From NCBI GenBank assembly GCA_014529385.2, contig CM043962.1, positions 87,775,680 to 87,839,679 of the forward strand: DNA of 64,000 bases, read 5' to 3'. The stretch is from Adiantum capillus-veneris. Taxonomy: Eukaryota > Streptophyta > Polypodiopsida > Polypodiales > Pteridaceae. The notes under the pieces are model-generated. The model did no database searches. It was not told the DNA's origin and saw only the letters and a list, made by a program, of their open reading frames with translations. Both the position numbers and the translations under genes were made by a program. Of this stretch, positions 55,701-61,909 are shown in pieces. Within the stretch, counting starts at the first letter, position 1; each line of letters starts with the position of its first letter.

Positions 55701-56959
55701 GTTGCCTTGCCCCCTACCCACGGGCCACACCTGCAGCCCCAGTCTTACCCCCGCAACCAGTCCTCGCTCTTGCCATTGCCGCGTGCTGCATCGTTGCTGC
55801 CTCTAGTCTTCAGTTCATCTTGACACATTTTTTATGGTATGGAGACGTGTAAAAGTGTCCGTGCTACATGATTTTCAGCCCGACTTATACATGTATTTTT
55901 TTTGGGTACATTCGATGCTGTAGAGTGTAGACAAACATCTGCAGAGTGTAGACAGCGATCTTCTAGTGAAACGGCTACTTGTTTTTTGGTGTCAGGACCC
56001 CTGGGAGAGGAAGCGGCTTTATTCATACTGTTGATGTGCATCCTTCTCGTAAACATGTCTGTGTGGTAAGTGATGGGGAAAATAAACATGCTTTTTCCTG
56101 AGTTCCAGTTTTTGTACACGAGTCTAATTTTCTTTTTTCTGTTAAGGTGGGAGGTTCAGATGGTACTGTGCTGGCCTGGGATCTTAGATGGCAAAAGGAA
56201 CCTATTCAACTTTGTGGTTCCTCAGATCTCAGAGGGCAACCTCTTGGAGGCACTATGGCTGAAAGTGACGTTTGGGACGTAAAGTTTGATTCATTCTCTT
56301 TTTCTAGGAGCAGCGTATTGTCGAGTAAAATTCCTCCCATAATGATGTGCTCAGAAGATGGCATCCTTGGAGTTGTAGAAGCAGGTTATGGGCTTGCATC
56401 AAAATACTTTCTATTTTTAGTAAATCAGCCCAAAAAATGTAGAAGAAATGAGCCCAGAGAATGTAGATGTTTCACTGGCCCCTTAACATTTCCAGTTTTT
56501 TTTTTAATAGGTGAGGCGCCTTGGGAAATTTTGGCCGAGCCTTGTGCCATAAATACTTTTGATATTAATCCAGAAAGCCCTACTGTAAGTATGGATTTAA
56601 TTGGGAAGAATTTTGTGTGTGTACGCAGCAACCTATTTAGATTTTGGCTTTAAGTACGACATCGAAAGTGCATTTTGGGTTGCAAAGTTGCATTTTTTGG
56701 TAAAGAATATGTTCATGGTTGTGTAAAGAATTTGCATATTTAAATATATCAATATATGCATCCATACGTACTTACATATCTATCTCTTATTCTCGAGGTC
56801 TCTCTTCACACATTTCTAGTGAGTTATAATGACATGCACAGCATACTATTTTATTTATTACAAGAAACATTAGTTTCTCATATGTTGCTTCTTGTTATGC
56901 AGGATGTAATCTGTGGGCTAGAGTTTGAAAGCTTGCTTTATGTAAAGAGGCCTTCCTGA
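34076..56959 (+). CDS. NUP43: Nucleoporin NUP43, five coding exons
   Basis: NUP43 is a WD40 beta-propeller subunit of the Nup107-160 (Y) complex, the outer ring scaffold of the nuclear pore. Exons are 34076-34746, 55996-56065, 56147-56384, 56511-56584 and 56903-56959. All introns are GT-AG and the phases match (a split Trp codon at the first junction, phase 0 at the second, a split Gly codon at the third, phase 0 at the fourth), giving about 369 residues, close to the plant family length. WD-like segments include SLQWWDHR near the end of exon 1, [11 protein letters not shown] in exon 2 and [14 protein letters not shown] in exon 3. The C-terminus [10 protein letters not shown] fits plant NUP43. 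I start at the first ATG (34076); ATG codons three and five codons in (34082, 34088) are alternatives. The coding frame has no defects, but intron 1 is 21.2 kb of mostly transposons. Confidence 0.88.
35470..35752. mobile_element. Truncated relative of the hAT-like element at 48311
   Basis: The repeated CCCCAAA-rich text, then CCGTTTTGGG, GGTTACACCCCATTCCGG and the terminal CGTTCCTTGTTATGCTG, match the right half of the 48311-48776 element. No left terminal inverted repeat is visible, so it is a one-sided copy. Confidence 0.55.
35800..36062 (-). pseudogene. LINE ORF2 C-terminal zinc-binding fragment
   Basis: The minus-strand frame reads [20 protein letters not shown], then [19 protein letters not shown] and DHIR. 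This fits the C-x2-C ... H-x4-C zinc-binding tail found after LINE reverse transcriptase (typically CPxxxESxxHxLLxCPxF). Only about 70 residues remain. Confidence 0.5.
36490..36910 (+). repeat. Diverged LTR-like segment related to 42935-44159 and 47836-48190
   Basis: It begins near GTGATGACGTGGCAG and ends with GAAAAGGGTGCCAAGGTTTGGGGCC and GTGGAACTCCGCCACCCCGTGTC, both shared with the other two copies. The middle is different and contains an open frame (36623-36817) that I do not recognise. Confidence 0.5.
36911..37630. other. Unassigned intronic stretch
   Basis: A plus-strand frame at 37076-37360 (starting [20 protein letters not shown]) and a minus-strand frame overlap. Neither shows a family motif I can name with confidence. 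Confidence 0.35.
37640..38375 (-). pseudogene. Minus-strand gypsy-type LTR and protease-side fragment
   Basis: In minus-strand reading from 38370, [18 protein letters not shown] resembles the end of a gypsy aspartic protease. An acidic stretch follows ([12 protein letters not shown] onward). At about 37957 a TGTTACATTATT start with a downstream TATA box (CCTATATAAGGAG, about 37711-37723) looks like an LTR. Reverse transcriptase and integrase are absent between them. Confidence 0.45.
38376..39205 (+). repeat. Partial LTR in plus orientation, inverted relative to 40746-41958
   Basis: It starts TGTCACGTGACACATCC. It shares TCTGTTCGCAGACTGTGCATG, CACTTATTATTTTTAAGTGACTTTT and the CGCAGATCTCACCTTCC segment with the reverse complement of the minus-strand LTRs at 40746-41958 and 41975-42356. 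Homology stops at about 39205 and minus-strand gag-linked sequence follows. Confidence 0.6.
38736..38839. repeat. 52-bp tandem duplication
   Basis: AGGAGCTCCGGTTCAACAGA and the following 32 bases occur twice head to tail with near identity. Confidence 0.9.
39206..40732 (-). pseudogene. Minus-strand gypsy gag-linked open frames with His/Asp-rich repeats
   Basis: From right to left, the frame at 40013-40312 encodes a proline-rich segment and a charged helix ([20 protein letters not shown] then [15 protein letters not shown]), the style of a gypsy gag N-terminus. A related gag start sits at 48785-48980. Further left, frames at 39483-40012 encode repeats of [14 protein letters not shown] third segment, 39193-39417, contains [13 protein letters not shown]. 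Frames are interrupted. The exact product is unknown. Confidence 0.5.
39690..39890 (-). repeat. 39-bp minisatellite encoding a His/Asp-rich 13-residue repeat
   Basis: The unit ATCATGCTCGTGAATAATCA plus 19 further bases is repeated about four times with small changes, then passes into shorter ATCATGCTTATCATTATC units. On the minus strand it encodes [13 protein letters not shown]-like repeats. One copy has an extra TC that breaks the frame. Confidence 0.85.
40733..40744 (-). promoter_or_regulatory. Primer-binding site of the minus-strand gypsy element
   Basis: Minus-strand TGGTATCAAAGC starts one base after the LTR edge at 40746, as in the element at 8618-8629. Confidence 0.8.
40746..41958 (-). 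repeat. 5' LTR of a minus-strand gypsy element
   Basis: In plus-strand reading it runs from TGTAAGGTGCAACGG, next to the primer-binding site, to GTGTACGTGACA. On the minus strand it therefore starts TGTCACGTACACATC. The start is shared with the LTRs at 38376 and 42356. Confidence 0.65.
41975..42356 (-). repeat. 3' LTR fragment of a second minus-strand gypsy element
   Basis: On the minus strand it starts TGTCACGTGCACATC at 42356, directly after a polypurine tract (AAAAGGGAGGGA, 42357-42368). It includes a TATA box (CCTATATAAGGAG, about 42033-42045). It is much shorter than the 40746-41958 LTR, and its far end is unclear. Confidence 0.6.
42357..42368 (-). promoter_or_regulatory. Polypurine tract of the minus-strand gypsy fragment
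   Basis: AAAAGGGAGGGA on the minus strand abuts the LTR start TGTCACGTGC. Confidence 0.75.
42369..44475 (-). pseudogene. Gypsy integrase C-terminal half, minus strand, split by a solo LTR
   Basis: From right to left it reads [63 protein letters not shown] and the tail [20 protein letters not shown]. This is the gypsy integrase region after the catalytic glutamate. The coding sequence is interrupted by the 42935-44159 insertion. A block of about 162 bp (42814-42934 plus 44165-44205) is repeated at 44206-44370. It ends just before the polypurine tract, so it is the true 3' end of pol. Confidence 0.8.
42935..44159 (+). mobile_element. Solo LTR-like insertion with CAAAG duplication, 542-bp internal repeat and CCCTAA-like motifs
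   Basis: A 1225-bp insertion with TG...CA ends (TGTAACAAACTGC to CTTGTGACA), flanked by CAAAG at 42930-42934 and 44160-44164, lies inside the minus-strand integrase. It consists of two copies of a unit of about 542 bp (42940-43481 and 43482 onward) plus a unique tail. Each unit has a cluster of AACCCTAACCCTAA-like motifs and a GATGACGTGGCAGGTTGTACGG segment. A TATA-like TTTAAATATGAGG and the GAAAGGGGCGCCAAGGTTTGGGG segment near the end suggest a plus-oriented LTR. No coding sequence is present. Confidence 0.8.
44465..45200 (+). pseudogene. Gypsy gag, plus strand, broken
   Basis: A continuous but stop-interrupted gag reading begins near 44465 ([15 protein letters not shown]), passes [20 protein letters not shown] (about 44698-44757), and ends with [14 protein letters not shown] and [14 protein letters not shown] (about 44951-45050). 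This is the retrotransposon gag fold region. No zinc knuckle is evident before the protease. Confidence 0.75.
45219..47838 (+). pseudogene. Gypsy pol (protease, RT, RNase H, integrase N-terminal half), plus strand
   Basis: The protease (45219-45626) has [13 protein letters not shown] where an active-site DTG or DSG is expected, so it looks inactive. RT follows with [15 protein letters not shown] (about 46024-46068), [14 protein letters not shown], the catalytic FFDDIIVF (about 46348-46371) and [11 protein letters not shown]. RNase H shows [18 protein letters not shown] and [12 protein letters not shown]. Integrase has [15 protein letters not shown] and YFFWPRL, a stop after CLVC (47447-47449), then FIFDLP and [14 protein letters not shown]. 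Homology ends at about 47820, just before the catalytic glutamate. Stops also occur near 46517, 46742 and 46973. Confidence 0.85.
47836..48200 (+). repeat. LTR-like segment related to the solo LTR at 42935
   Basis: GCTGACGTGGTAGAGCGTACGG, a TATA box (CCTATAAATTAG, about 47988-47999), GCAGAGTCTGAGAG and GAAATACCGAAAGGGGCGCC are shared in order with 43300-44060. It begins where the gypsy integrase stops. It has no telomere-like motifs. Confidence 0.6.
48303..48310. repeat. 8-bp target-site duplication ACCTGTAG, left copy
   Basis: ACCTGTAG at 48303-48310 recurs exactly at 48777-48784 on the other side of the GC-rich element. Confidence 0.85.
48311..48776. mobile_element. hAT-like non-autonomous DNA transposon (466 bp)
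   Basis: The left end CATAGTTACCTGGAACGGGA and the inverted right end CAGTGTAACAGGGAACGGGG form imperfect terminal inverted repeats, and a perfect 8-bp ACCTGTAG duplication flanks them. An 8-bp duplication and a CA-start terminus fit the hAT superfamily. The body is rich in GGAACGGG and its complement near both ends, with CCCCAAA-type repeats in the middle. No transposase is encoded. It inserted into gag-like minus-strand sequence. Confidence 0.75.
48785..48978 (-). pseudogene. Gypsy gag N-terminal fragment
   Basis: The minus-strand frame has [20 protein letters not shown] then [20 protein letters not shown], a charged helical stretch like that at 40013-40312. It is cut on the left by the hAT-like element and on the right at about 48979 by old copia sequence. 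Confidence 0.5.
49057..49061. repeat. Target-site duplication GTTAT, left copy
   Basis: GTTAT directly precedes the young copia element and recurs at 54344-54348. Joining across a single copy keeps the old copia reading frame. Confidence 0.9.
49062..49341 (+). repeat. Young copia 5' LTR
   Basis: 280 bp, TGTTAGGGAATAAAGG to GCTCCCCCACA. Base-by-base reading shows no difference from 54064-54343. Confidence 0.93.
49344..49355 (+). promoter_or_regulatory. Young copia primer-binding site
   Basis: TGGTATCAGAGC begins two bases after the LTR and matches the 12 bases complementary to the initiator tRNA-Met 3' end without mismatch. Confidence 0.9.
49897..53271 (+). CDS. Copia polyprotein: gag, protease, integrase, reverse transcriptase (1124 codons)
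   Basis: The polyprotein supplies the particle and enzymes for retrotransposition. Gag occupies about residues 1-260, with [19 protein letters not shown] and a CCHC zinc knuckle, C231-x2-C234-x4-H239-x4-C244. The protease active site is DSGA, with Asp at residue 314. Integrase has a zinc-binding region around 441-485 ([21 protein letters not shown]) and a DDE core with Asp near 499, Asp566 (SDNGREY) and Glu602 (GVAERLNRT). RT spans about 860-1110, with [14 protein letters not shown] and the catalytic YVDD at 1044-1047. The frame ends early after [10 protein letters not shown] because of a frameshift. The gag start follows a leader of about 540 bp. All active-site residues I can check are present. 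Confidence 0.93.
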   Translation: MASSSESGNLLHIRKLEGAHNFAIWKKQCYNVMLQKKQAKPIKLQGVKPVDMEVEEWEEVDELARSTIMLSVSDNLLFNVENEQIAWGMWKRLDELYAQQSAASKVYWLKKLMDLRMKEGTHMSVHLNEFNSIFSQLTELKFTIDEEFKATFLLCTLPESWDVFRTALSNSSASLKYADVESSLLMEEMNRKNTTGGSSNALHLRGRSQQREKSDSKDRARSKSRRKDVVCHHCGKKGHYKRECYEWKKEKNKGAETDAKDKGNAKKSTVLIEEINVASSCDSDSSTDVLNASSVDAHALAMGSDVDMHTWILDSGASFHVTPHRDWFTQYSGEVQGTVYLGDNYACDIAGIGSVQFSFADGMTFVLHKVRHVPQLKKSLISTGQLDDTGYHTTFGDSKWKICKGARIAAKGCKSDTLYPLHVSSVRDHVVGVTEQPSVSLWHGRLGHMSKRGMETLSRCGYLPCLRYADFSHCEHCIYGKHSQTPHKRSLSLKSDRLDLVHSDVCEMPQLSLGGKKYFVSFIDDTTRKVWVYPIRAKSDVLDTFKKFLAFVENQTDKKLRSLRSDNGREYVSKAFIDFCATKGIKRELTAPFNPSQNGVAERLNRTIQEKVRSMLSHAALPHGFWAEAVQTAIHLINRSPSKALGGKVPEEVWSGKPPSYAHLRVFGCEAYVHIRSELRTKLEPKSHKCIFLGYGEDGEMGYRLWNPALRKIIRSNDVIFNENCMHNQPTKVEEVRRVVFREDVTYGQPRRPNVQQPLHAENQPLAAENQPQQVAIDAPQVGEQVDAPRPPVVAMQPAEQPAVFDGLQAENPPVMDHWVRRSTRVTRPPDRYEPSLDYVMLTDCGEPSCYKEAMQREDSKKWFKAMVSEMQSLEKNHTWDLVDLPKGHKALPCKWVYKTKVTSDASSKYKARLVAKGYKQKHGVDFDEIFSPVVKLATLRLVLGLVASEDMELKQMDVKTTFLHGDLLEMIYMMQPEGFVSKGQEKKVCRLLKSLYGLKQSPRAWYHKFDTFMRSQGYKRSNSDHCLYIKTASDGSLLLLILYVDDMLIAGKNVTELDALQQSLKNRFDMKDLGDANHILGMRISRDRPNMRLYLSQRDYVNKVLHRFHMDGERHLVLRCLHM
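53231..53237 (+). other. Frameshift between RT and RNase H in a short G run
   Basis: The long frame leaves the copia consensus inside a GGGG run at about 53232-53235, and the RNase H frame is offset by one base. A single base missing from the run explains it. This is either an early inactivating mutation or a homopolymer sequencing error. Confidence 0.75.
53238..53984 (+). CDS. Copia RNase H region, frameshifted from the polyprotein
   Basis: Continues the copia pol in the shifted frame. The end of the RT connection domain ([20 protein letters not shown]) is followed by RNase H with [40 protein letters not shown] and the terminal [15 protein letters not shown] segment. These match copia RNase H catalytic Glu and Asp contexts. 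The stop is at 53982-53984. It has no start codon of its own at the true boundary, so it would not be translated unless ribosomes shift frame. Confidence 0.85.
   Translation, partial: KALGTPLPPYVKLTAHDCPNTDDMRAEMAKIPYASAVGSLMYAMVATRPDIAFAVGVVSRYMSNPGKKHWEAVKCILRYLKGTKDLCICFGKSETSVHGFTDANFAGHPDCRKSTSGYVFTFTGGAVSWISRLQKCVALSTTEAEYVAATEACKEALWLMRLVEELGIKSPVPVLHCDSQSAIMLARNPLFHAKTKHIEVKYHFIRSVLDDKSITLVKVHTDDNPADLLTKSLPAERFAYCRQMMGVG
54053..54063 (+). promoter_or_regulatory. Young copia polypurine tract
   Basis: AGGTGGGAGGT immediately precedes the 3' LTR. Confidence 0.85.
54064..54343 (+). repeat. Young copia 3' LTR
   Basis: 280 bp, reading as identical to the 5' LTR, followed by GTTAT. Confidence 0.93.
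55996..56959 (+). CDS. NUP43: NUP43 exons 2-5
   Basis: Exons 55996-56065, 56147-56384, 56511-56584 and 56903-56959 with introns of 81, 126 and 318 bp. They encode the last propeller blades: [72 protein letters not shown] and the C-terminal [10 protein letters not shown]. All acceptors are pyrimidine-rich and end AG. The contrast between these short introns and intron 1 is extreme. Confidence 0.88.
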
Positions 56960-58030
56960 ATCAGATCAAAGCTGCAAGTTCCCAGTTTTATTTTGCCCTT
57001 GTGAGATCATCTTCTTTGGATGTCATTTGGTGAGAGAGTGGTTGTTTAGTGGGCCGAAGGGTTTTTCCTTGTCTATGAGAAATTCATTAGCTGACAGTAT
57101 AATGGTTAAAAGTAGTACATTTACAACTCACAAAGGCCCGCAGCTCCACCTCCCTTGCGGACAAGGACTTATGCATCAGAATGTGCTAATACGACAGCAA
57201 ATGGGTGGCTCTTTGTAAAGTCACAGGGCTGGGCAAGCAAATTATTAAAAGTTGGAAATATATGAGATGCATCTCATTGGCATTTCATCAGTTTGCAGGA
57301 GTTGCGATCTCTGCAGTGGATGTAAGCCGTGTCTTAGTACGTGCTCATGTGGCTCTTTCGTTTCTCTTGGTATTTTAGATATGAGGGTGTGAAGTAGGTA
57401 TAGTTTGCTCACATCTCTCTCTCTAGTAATCGCAGTGGTCATGCCATTGGGTCATACTTGGCTGCCCAGGTTGAAGTCTTGCTGCCAACGGCTGGCCATT
57501 GTTTTCCTGTTAGGAAATACAATTTTGGGAATGAAACACGCATGTGTTGCATAACACAATCTGTGACTACGTGAATTTGTTATTATTTTGCTATCTTTTA
57601 AGGTTTCAAAATGTTATAAGAGCCAGGACATATTTTACCAAGAAGTTAAACATTGGTTGCATTGTCAAAAGTTGCATACGGTTAGTTGGTAAGGCTTAAC
57701 AGGTCTAGTTCTGATATGACATTTTTGGCCCATGAAGTAACAGCAGTTTCATTTCAATGGTTATTCACCCATAATGTAACTAGATCAAGAATCCATGCCA
57801 CGTGTACTAGTGAGCGTAACATTACCAACTCTCTTGACTAGAAAAGCAACTTGTTGGCACAATTGATAGTATTCTTGTTGATTTGAAAGCGAATTTAAAC
57901 AAATGATGACGAGATGCAATGTAATGTGATTGGTTGCATTCTTGTTAATGTACATTATAGGATCCAAAAACTTTTTGATACATGTATCATGAACAAATGG
58001 GTGATGTTGCCATTGCGTATTGAAAGCAAC
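56960..58030. other. NUP43 3' region and intergenic sequence
   Basis: No coding motif is visible. The first few hundred bases are the likely 3' untranslated region, although I cannot place the poly(A) site. Confidence 0.45.
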
Positions 58031-58700
58031 TTTTGCATCCTACACAACATTTGCTAGATTTTCATTTGAAGAAGCATTTACAATGGTTGCGTTTTCCTCT
58101 TTCTTGTTGAGAGCCTCTAGCCTTAAGCTTAGACGATTGCTAAAATGACCATTTGGCTTATGGTTATTGTATTTCATCTTCTTCTTGCCTTTATCACTAG
58201 AATTCTCATACCTTTTGTTGCTTGAAAGAAGCATTTGTTTCTGCAGGTTTGTTGCTTGAAGGGTGGCTACATTAGTATTGCTCTATTACTTTGCACCAAC
58301 AAAGGTCTATTCAATAGCATGCTACTCAGACTCATTTTTTCTAGATTGGGCTTGCACTATTCCAAGTGAAGGCAAAATTTTGATAAGAATTTGGCAACGC
58401 ATAAAGAATCGTCTCCACAAGGGAACTACCAAGAATGAGCTCATCAATGGCAATTAAGTGCACCTTTTGAGATCTGTAATCTCTGTGAGAAATACATCCA
58501 TTTCATCCTCTTCATACACAACGTTTGATTCTAACTCCTTACATAAGAACCTTTTGCCTCATCAAGAATTGTATGCAAGTCTGTCGCACGACTCTTTCGT
58601 AGTTTTTGTTGAGCAAATGTGTAGAGTAATTGAACAATTACCAGAAAATGCAATCAATGCATGAGCCACAATAGCCACCATAGGGATATGAGTAGATCTA
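58030..58700 (-). pseudogene. Copia gag remnant
   Basis: Minus-strand frames give EEDEMDVFLTEITDLKR (about 58446-58496), then after a frameshift IDELILGSSLVETILYALPN and SYQNFAFTWN (about 58350-58440), the pattern of the copia gag UBN2-type domain. A lysine-rich KGKKKMKYNNHKPNGHFSNR segment follows (about 58130-58190), as before a zinc knuckle. No other copia parts are seen nearby. Confidence 0.6.
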
Positions 58701-58714
58701 CTAGGCACCATTAA

Positions 58715-59010
58715 GAGAGTTAGAACAACTCCCTTGGTCATTGAAGTCGCTAGGCGTAGGTGATCCGCGTTCGAATCCTTCCTCAACTACCTTTTGTAGG
58801 GATGAAACCCATGAGAGAGATCTCATATCAGAAAATGTTAGCATCGGGATAGGATATGGAGGAGGTATCATACGAATGAAGGAATATAATATAGAGAGAG
58901 CTTGTAGGGGGGACAATTCTTCGGATATATATCTAGCATCCGAACATGCACCCTCAATACTATGCCAAAAAAATCTAGCTCGCGGACTCTTCCTTGACAA
59001 ATAGAAACAT
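58715..59010 (+). repeat. Possible SINE-like segment with an RNA polymerase III B-box-like sequence
   Basis: GATCCGCGTTCGAATCCTTCC at about 58760-58780 closely resembles the tRNA T-loop B box GGTTCGAATCC. An A-box match upstream (near TTGGTCATTGAAGTCGC) is weak and no poly(A) or target duplication was found, so this is only a possibility. Confidence 0.25.
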
Positions 59011-59871
59011 TACGACCCATGCTCATAAAAAGGGCCTTTTCAATAGAAAAAATCTACATAACTTTATAAAGGCAAACTTTGAAACCTCGTGTGATAGTGC
59101 GGGGAGTGGGGTAAAGGGGGTTACTATTTATAGAAAATCCAAAAACCGAGCCATAAAAATTGAAGCCCTGTTAAATTTCTGCTAATACCCTGAAAATTAA
59201 AGGTGCTAAGCTATTCTTATGGCGTGCTTCAAAAATCACACTACTCCCAGTGCGACTTCGCCCTTAACAAGCCCACTGCTTATAGTTACACGTGTCACGT
59301 AGATAGCTCCCAAAAAATCTGTGTCGACACACACACACACACACACACATACACAGAATCTACATCTCTTTGAAAGTTCCTCCTCTTTTGAAGTTCTGAG
59401 TCATCAAGGCACAACACGACTTCATACCGACAATTTATCATTATCATTCTAGAACGTTCCGCCTTAAAGGTTGGATAGTGCAGCATCTTGGAGCAAGGTC
59501 CCCGTTTCAACGAGGGTTTTCTGCTCGCGACGCCCTCTTCACTTTTGAATCGCCAACCGTTGTGAGTAGCGTCTGTGCACTTTTTGGGTCTTCTCTGCGT
59601 CTCTTTCGTCGATGATCCTGCAACCTACGGCGTACTTTTGGGTTTCCTCTCTGTCTCGATCTCGCAAGCAAAGGGCTTGTCTCGAGCCTCAATATCCTGA
59701 GTAAGTGCTCCTTAACAAGAAACCCTAGCCGTATTACAAGGGCTGCGCTGTTTCTCAGCTTGCTGTACGAAACGGGCTGGGAGCCTATTAGGGATTGAGT
59801 GGAAGTCAGCTTAAGCGACACTTATATATAAAAACAAGGCAGACGAAGCTGTCATGTGAGCAAATCTGAAC
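59011..59871. other. Upstream region of the DnaJ gene
   Basis: Contains a (CA)n microsatellite at about 59329-59350 and, from about 59510, GC-richer sequence that probably includes the promoter and 5' untranslated region. No coding motif. Confidence 0.45.
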
Positions 59872-61909
59872 ATGGGTATTGATTACTACAATGTACTGAA
59901 AGTTGGGCGAAATGCATCTGCTGAGGATCTTAAAAGAGCTTACAAGAGGCTTGCCATGAAATGGCATCCTGATAAGAATCCTGGTAACAACAGGGAGGCA
60001 GAGGCCAATTTCAAGCAAGTTTCAGAAGCTTATGAGGTACGTGTCCTTCTATTTGTTACGTTTGGATAATGATTATGCAGGAGGTTAAATATCAAAAGAT
60101 AGTTGTCCTTCGAAAACGTTGTGTGCAGGTTCGCTTTTCCCAGCATTAGTGAGAAATACAACTCTTTAAAGTAGAAAGAAAATTAGATGCTGCAGCATAG
60201 CTGCTGCATTTTGGAGGAATTACATGTGCGCAAGCGTAGAGAGAAGCAACTGTGTCTACTTTTTTGTCCAGGCAGTGGAATTTTGCTTGCCTACACAAGG
60301 CCTGAGGTGAATTGTGGACCGTTGGATAAAGCTTGTCGATTAGTGCCACACAGTTGACATTTGTTTTCCTCTCTCCATAAAAGAGGGGCATTGAGTAGTG
60401 AATCACACACTCTCTTTCTCATCCTCTTATGTGGGTCATTGTTACTTCTCACCTTCTTATAAAAATGCCCGTCTGCCCTTTACATTACAAATGAACTGCA
60501 GGTGTTTAGATGGAGCTCCTAATTAGGAAGATGAAGATCTCTTGGGGCTGTTTTGCCTGGATTGTTAGCTATCAATCTGTCTTGTTGCTTGGTAGTAAGA
60601 ATTTTACTTTCGAAGCGAACAACCTATTGCCATGGCATCACACCTTCAGTGTCGAAGCTAAGAAGAACGATAACCATACAATGGCCACTGTACAATTTAT
60701 TACGATAGGTGATATGTTTTATCATTGTTGAGTTCACTATTTCAGCTGTTGTAGTTGCTTCTGAGCTGGGAGGGCTTGACATGCTCAAAGTTCTCTGTAT
60801 ATAACTGCATAATATCACGGGAGCGTATGTTAGTTTGTCCTCAATTTATGCTGTAGGAGACTTAAATTTTTCTTACTACGAAGAGATTTTTTGTTTAGGT
60901 GAAAGTTTTAATTCATTTACATGTCTCTTACAATGCACAAGGTTTTAAATAGGTCTCGCCTTTTGTAGGTTCTAGGAGATTCCAAGAAAAGATCTATCTA
61001 TGATCGGTATGGGGAGGAAGGTTTAAAGGATATGCCAGTGCAAACAGAATCAAATGGCAAGGCTCAGAGCTCTTTTAATTATAATCCCAAAAAAGCAGAG
61101 GATTTGTTTTCTGAGGTGTTTGGGTCATCGAGTCCATATTCAGGAATGGGCTCTTCGTATGCTAGTCGAAGCAAGGCTGGACGCCCGCCCTACGGTGAAG
61201 GCCCTTTTACAACTGAGAACATGTTTAAGAACGTCAATGAGAATAGTTCGAGTGCACTCAAAAAGATTCCTTCCATTGAAAGTAAGCTTTCTTGCAGTTT
61301 GGAAGAACTCTACACTGGTTCTACACGAAAGATGAGGATATCTCGAAATGTTCTGAGTGTTGGCGGGTGAGTAGCCACTCGATTACATTGATTTTTTCTT
61401 TTGGCAGCTCCTTGTGTTTTCGCACGTTCACTTTGCGCATCTGTTGAATGTGGGATGTCAGGAGGGTGACCACTGTTGAGGAGGTGTTGACAATAGACAT
61501 CAAACCTGGCTGGAAAAAAGGCACTAAAATCACCTTTCCAGAGAAGGGCAATGAGCAAGTGGGTGTCATACCGGCAGATTTGGTGTTTGTTATTGATGAA
61601 AAGCCACACGAGCTTTATAAACGAGAGGGTAATGATTTGGTGGTGATACAGAGGATTGCACTTGCGGACGCTATTGGTGGCTGGACCATCTCCCTCCCAC
61701 TCTTGAATGGAAAGACTCTAGCTGTAGTTTGCTCTGAGGTCATTTGCCCTGGGTATGAGAAGAGTATACCCAACGAAGGCATGCCGATTGCGAAGGAACC
61801 AGGGAAGAAAGGAAATCTGAGGGTCAGGTTTGATGTCAAGTTTCCTACACACCTGTCATTAGAGCAGAGGGCAAGTATCAAGAAAATTTTGAATGGAGGC
61901 TCTGCTTGA
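59872..61909 (+). CDS. Class B (type II) DnaJ/Hsp40 co-chaperone, three exons
   Basis: The product stimulates Hsp70 ATP hydrolysis and hands over unfolded clients, most likely in the cytosol or nucleus because no targeting peptide is visible. Exons 59872-60036, 60969-61366 and 61462-61909 are joined by GT-AG introns of 932 and 95 bp, giving 336 residues, the usual length for plant DNAJB1/B13-like proteins. The J domain is residues 1-72 ([20 protein letters not shown]) with the essential His-Pro-Asp at 32-34. A Gly/Ser-rich linker (about 106-135, [20 protein letters not shown]) follows. The two C-terminal client-binding beta domains start at about 156 ([20 protein letters not shown]) and continue with [17 protein letters not shown] and [20 protein letters not shown]. 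There is no cysteine zinc-finger, so it is type II. The ATG at 59872 has a good context (AACATGGG). Confidence 0.92.
60037..60968 (+). other. DnaJ intron 1
   Basis: 932 bp, donor GTACGTG and acceptor TTTTGTAG. It falls directly after the codons for SEAYE in the J domain, a common intron position in this family. No coding motif or repeat identified inside. Confidence 0.85.

Larger units (their letters stand above)
48979..55735 (+). mobile_element. Old copia fragment split by the young copia element
   Basis: Plus-strand coding text runs from 48979 ([14 protein letters not shown]) to the GTTAT at 49057-49061 and resumes in frame at 54349. It continues through the protease active-site region (altered to [11 protein letters not shown] near 54435-54465), then [20 protein letters not shown]. 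Integrase shows [31 protein letters not shown] and [10 protein letters not shown] (about 55168-55200), ending near RRVTFEDV (about 55680-55700). LTRs, gag start, RT and RNase H are missing. A stop at 54599-54601 and frameshifts near 55050 and 55340 show it is dead. Confidence 0.8.
34747..55995 (+). other. NUP43 intron 1, 21.2 kb, filled with transposable elements
   Basis: The donor GTAAAT (34747) and acceptor TTTTTTGGTGTCAG (ending 55995) join a Trp codon in frame. At least ten separate repeat insertions lie between them, in both orientations. Unique-looking host sequence is confined mainly to about 34747-35460 and 55830-55995. Confidence 0.85.

Noticed and set aside
58740-58820. Functional tRNA gene
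   Set aside because: There is a B-box-like match but no cloverleaf, acceptor stem or convincing A box could be drawn.
58701-59000. 99-codon minus-strand gene with PPPYPIP and EEGFERGSP text
   Set aside because: The EEGFERGSP text is the reverse reading of the B-box-like sequence. No domain is evident, so a repeat is more likely.
60146-60406. Minus-strand gene inside DnaJ intron 1
   Set aside because: 86 codons with no motif, in an intron bounded by clear splice sites of an intact gene.
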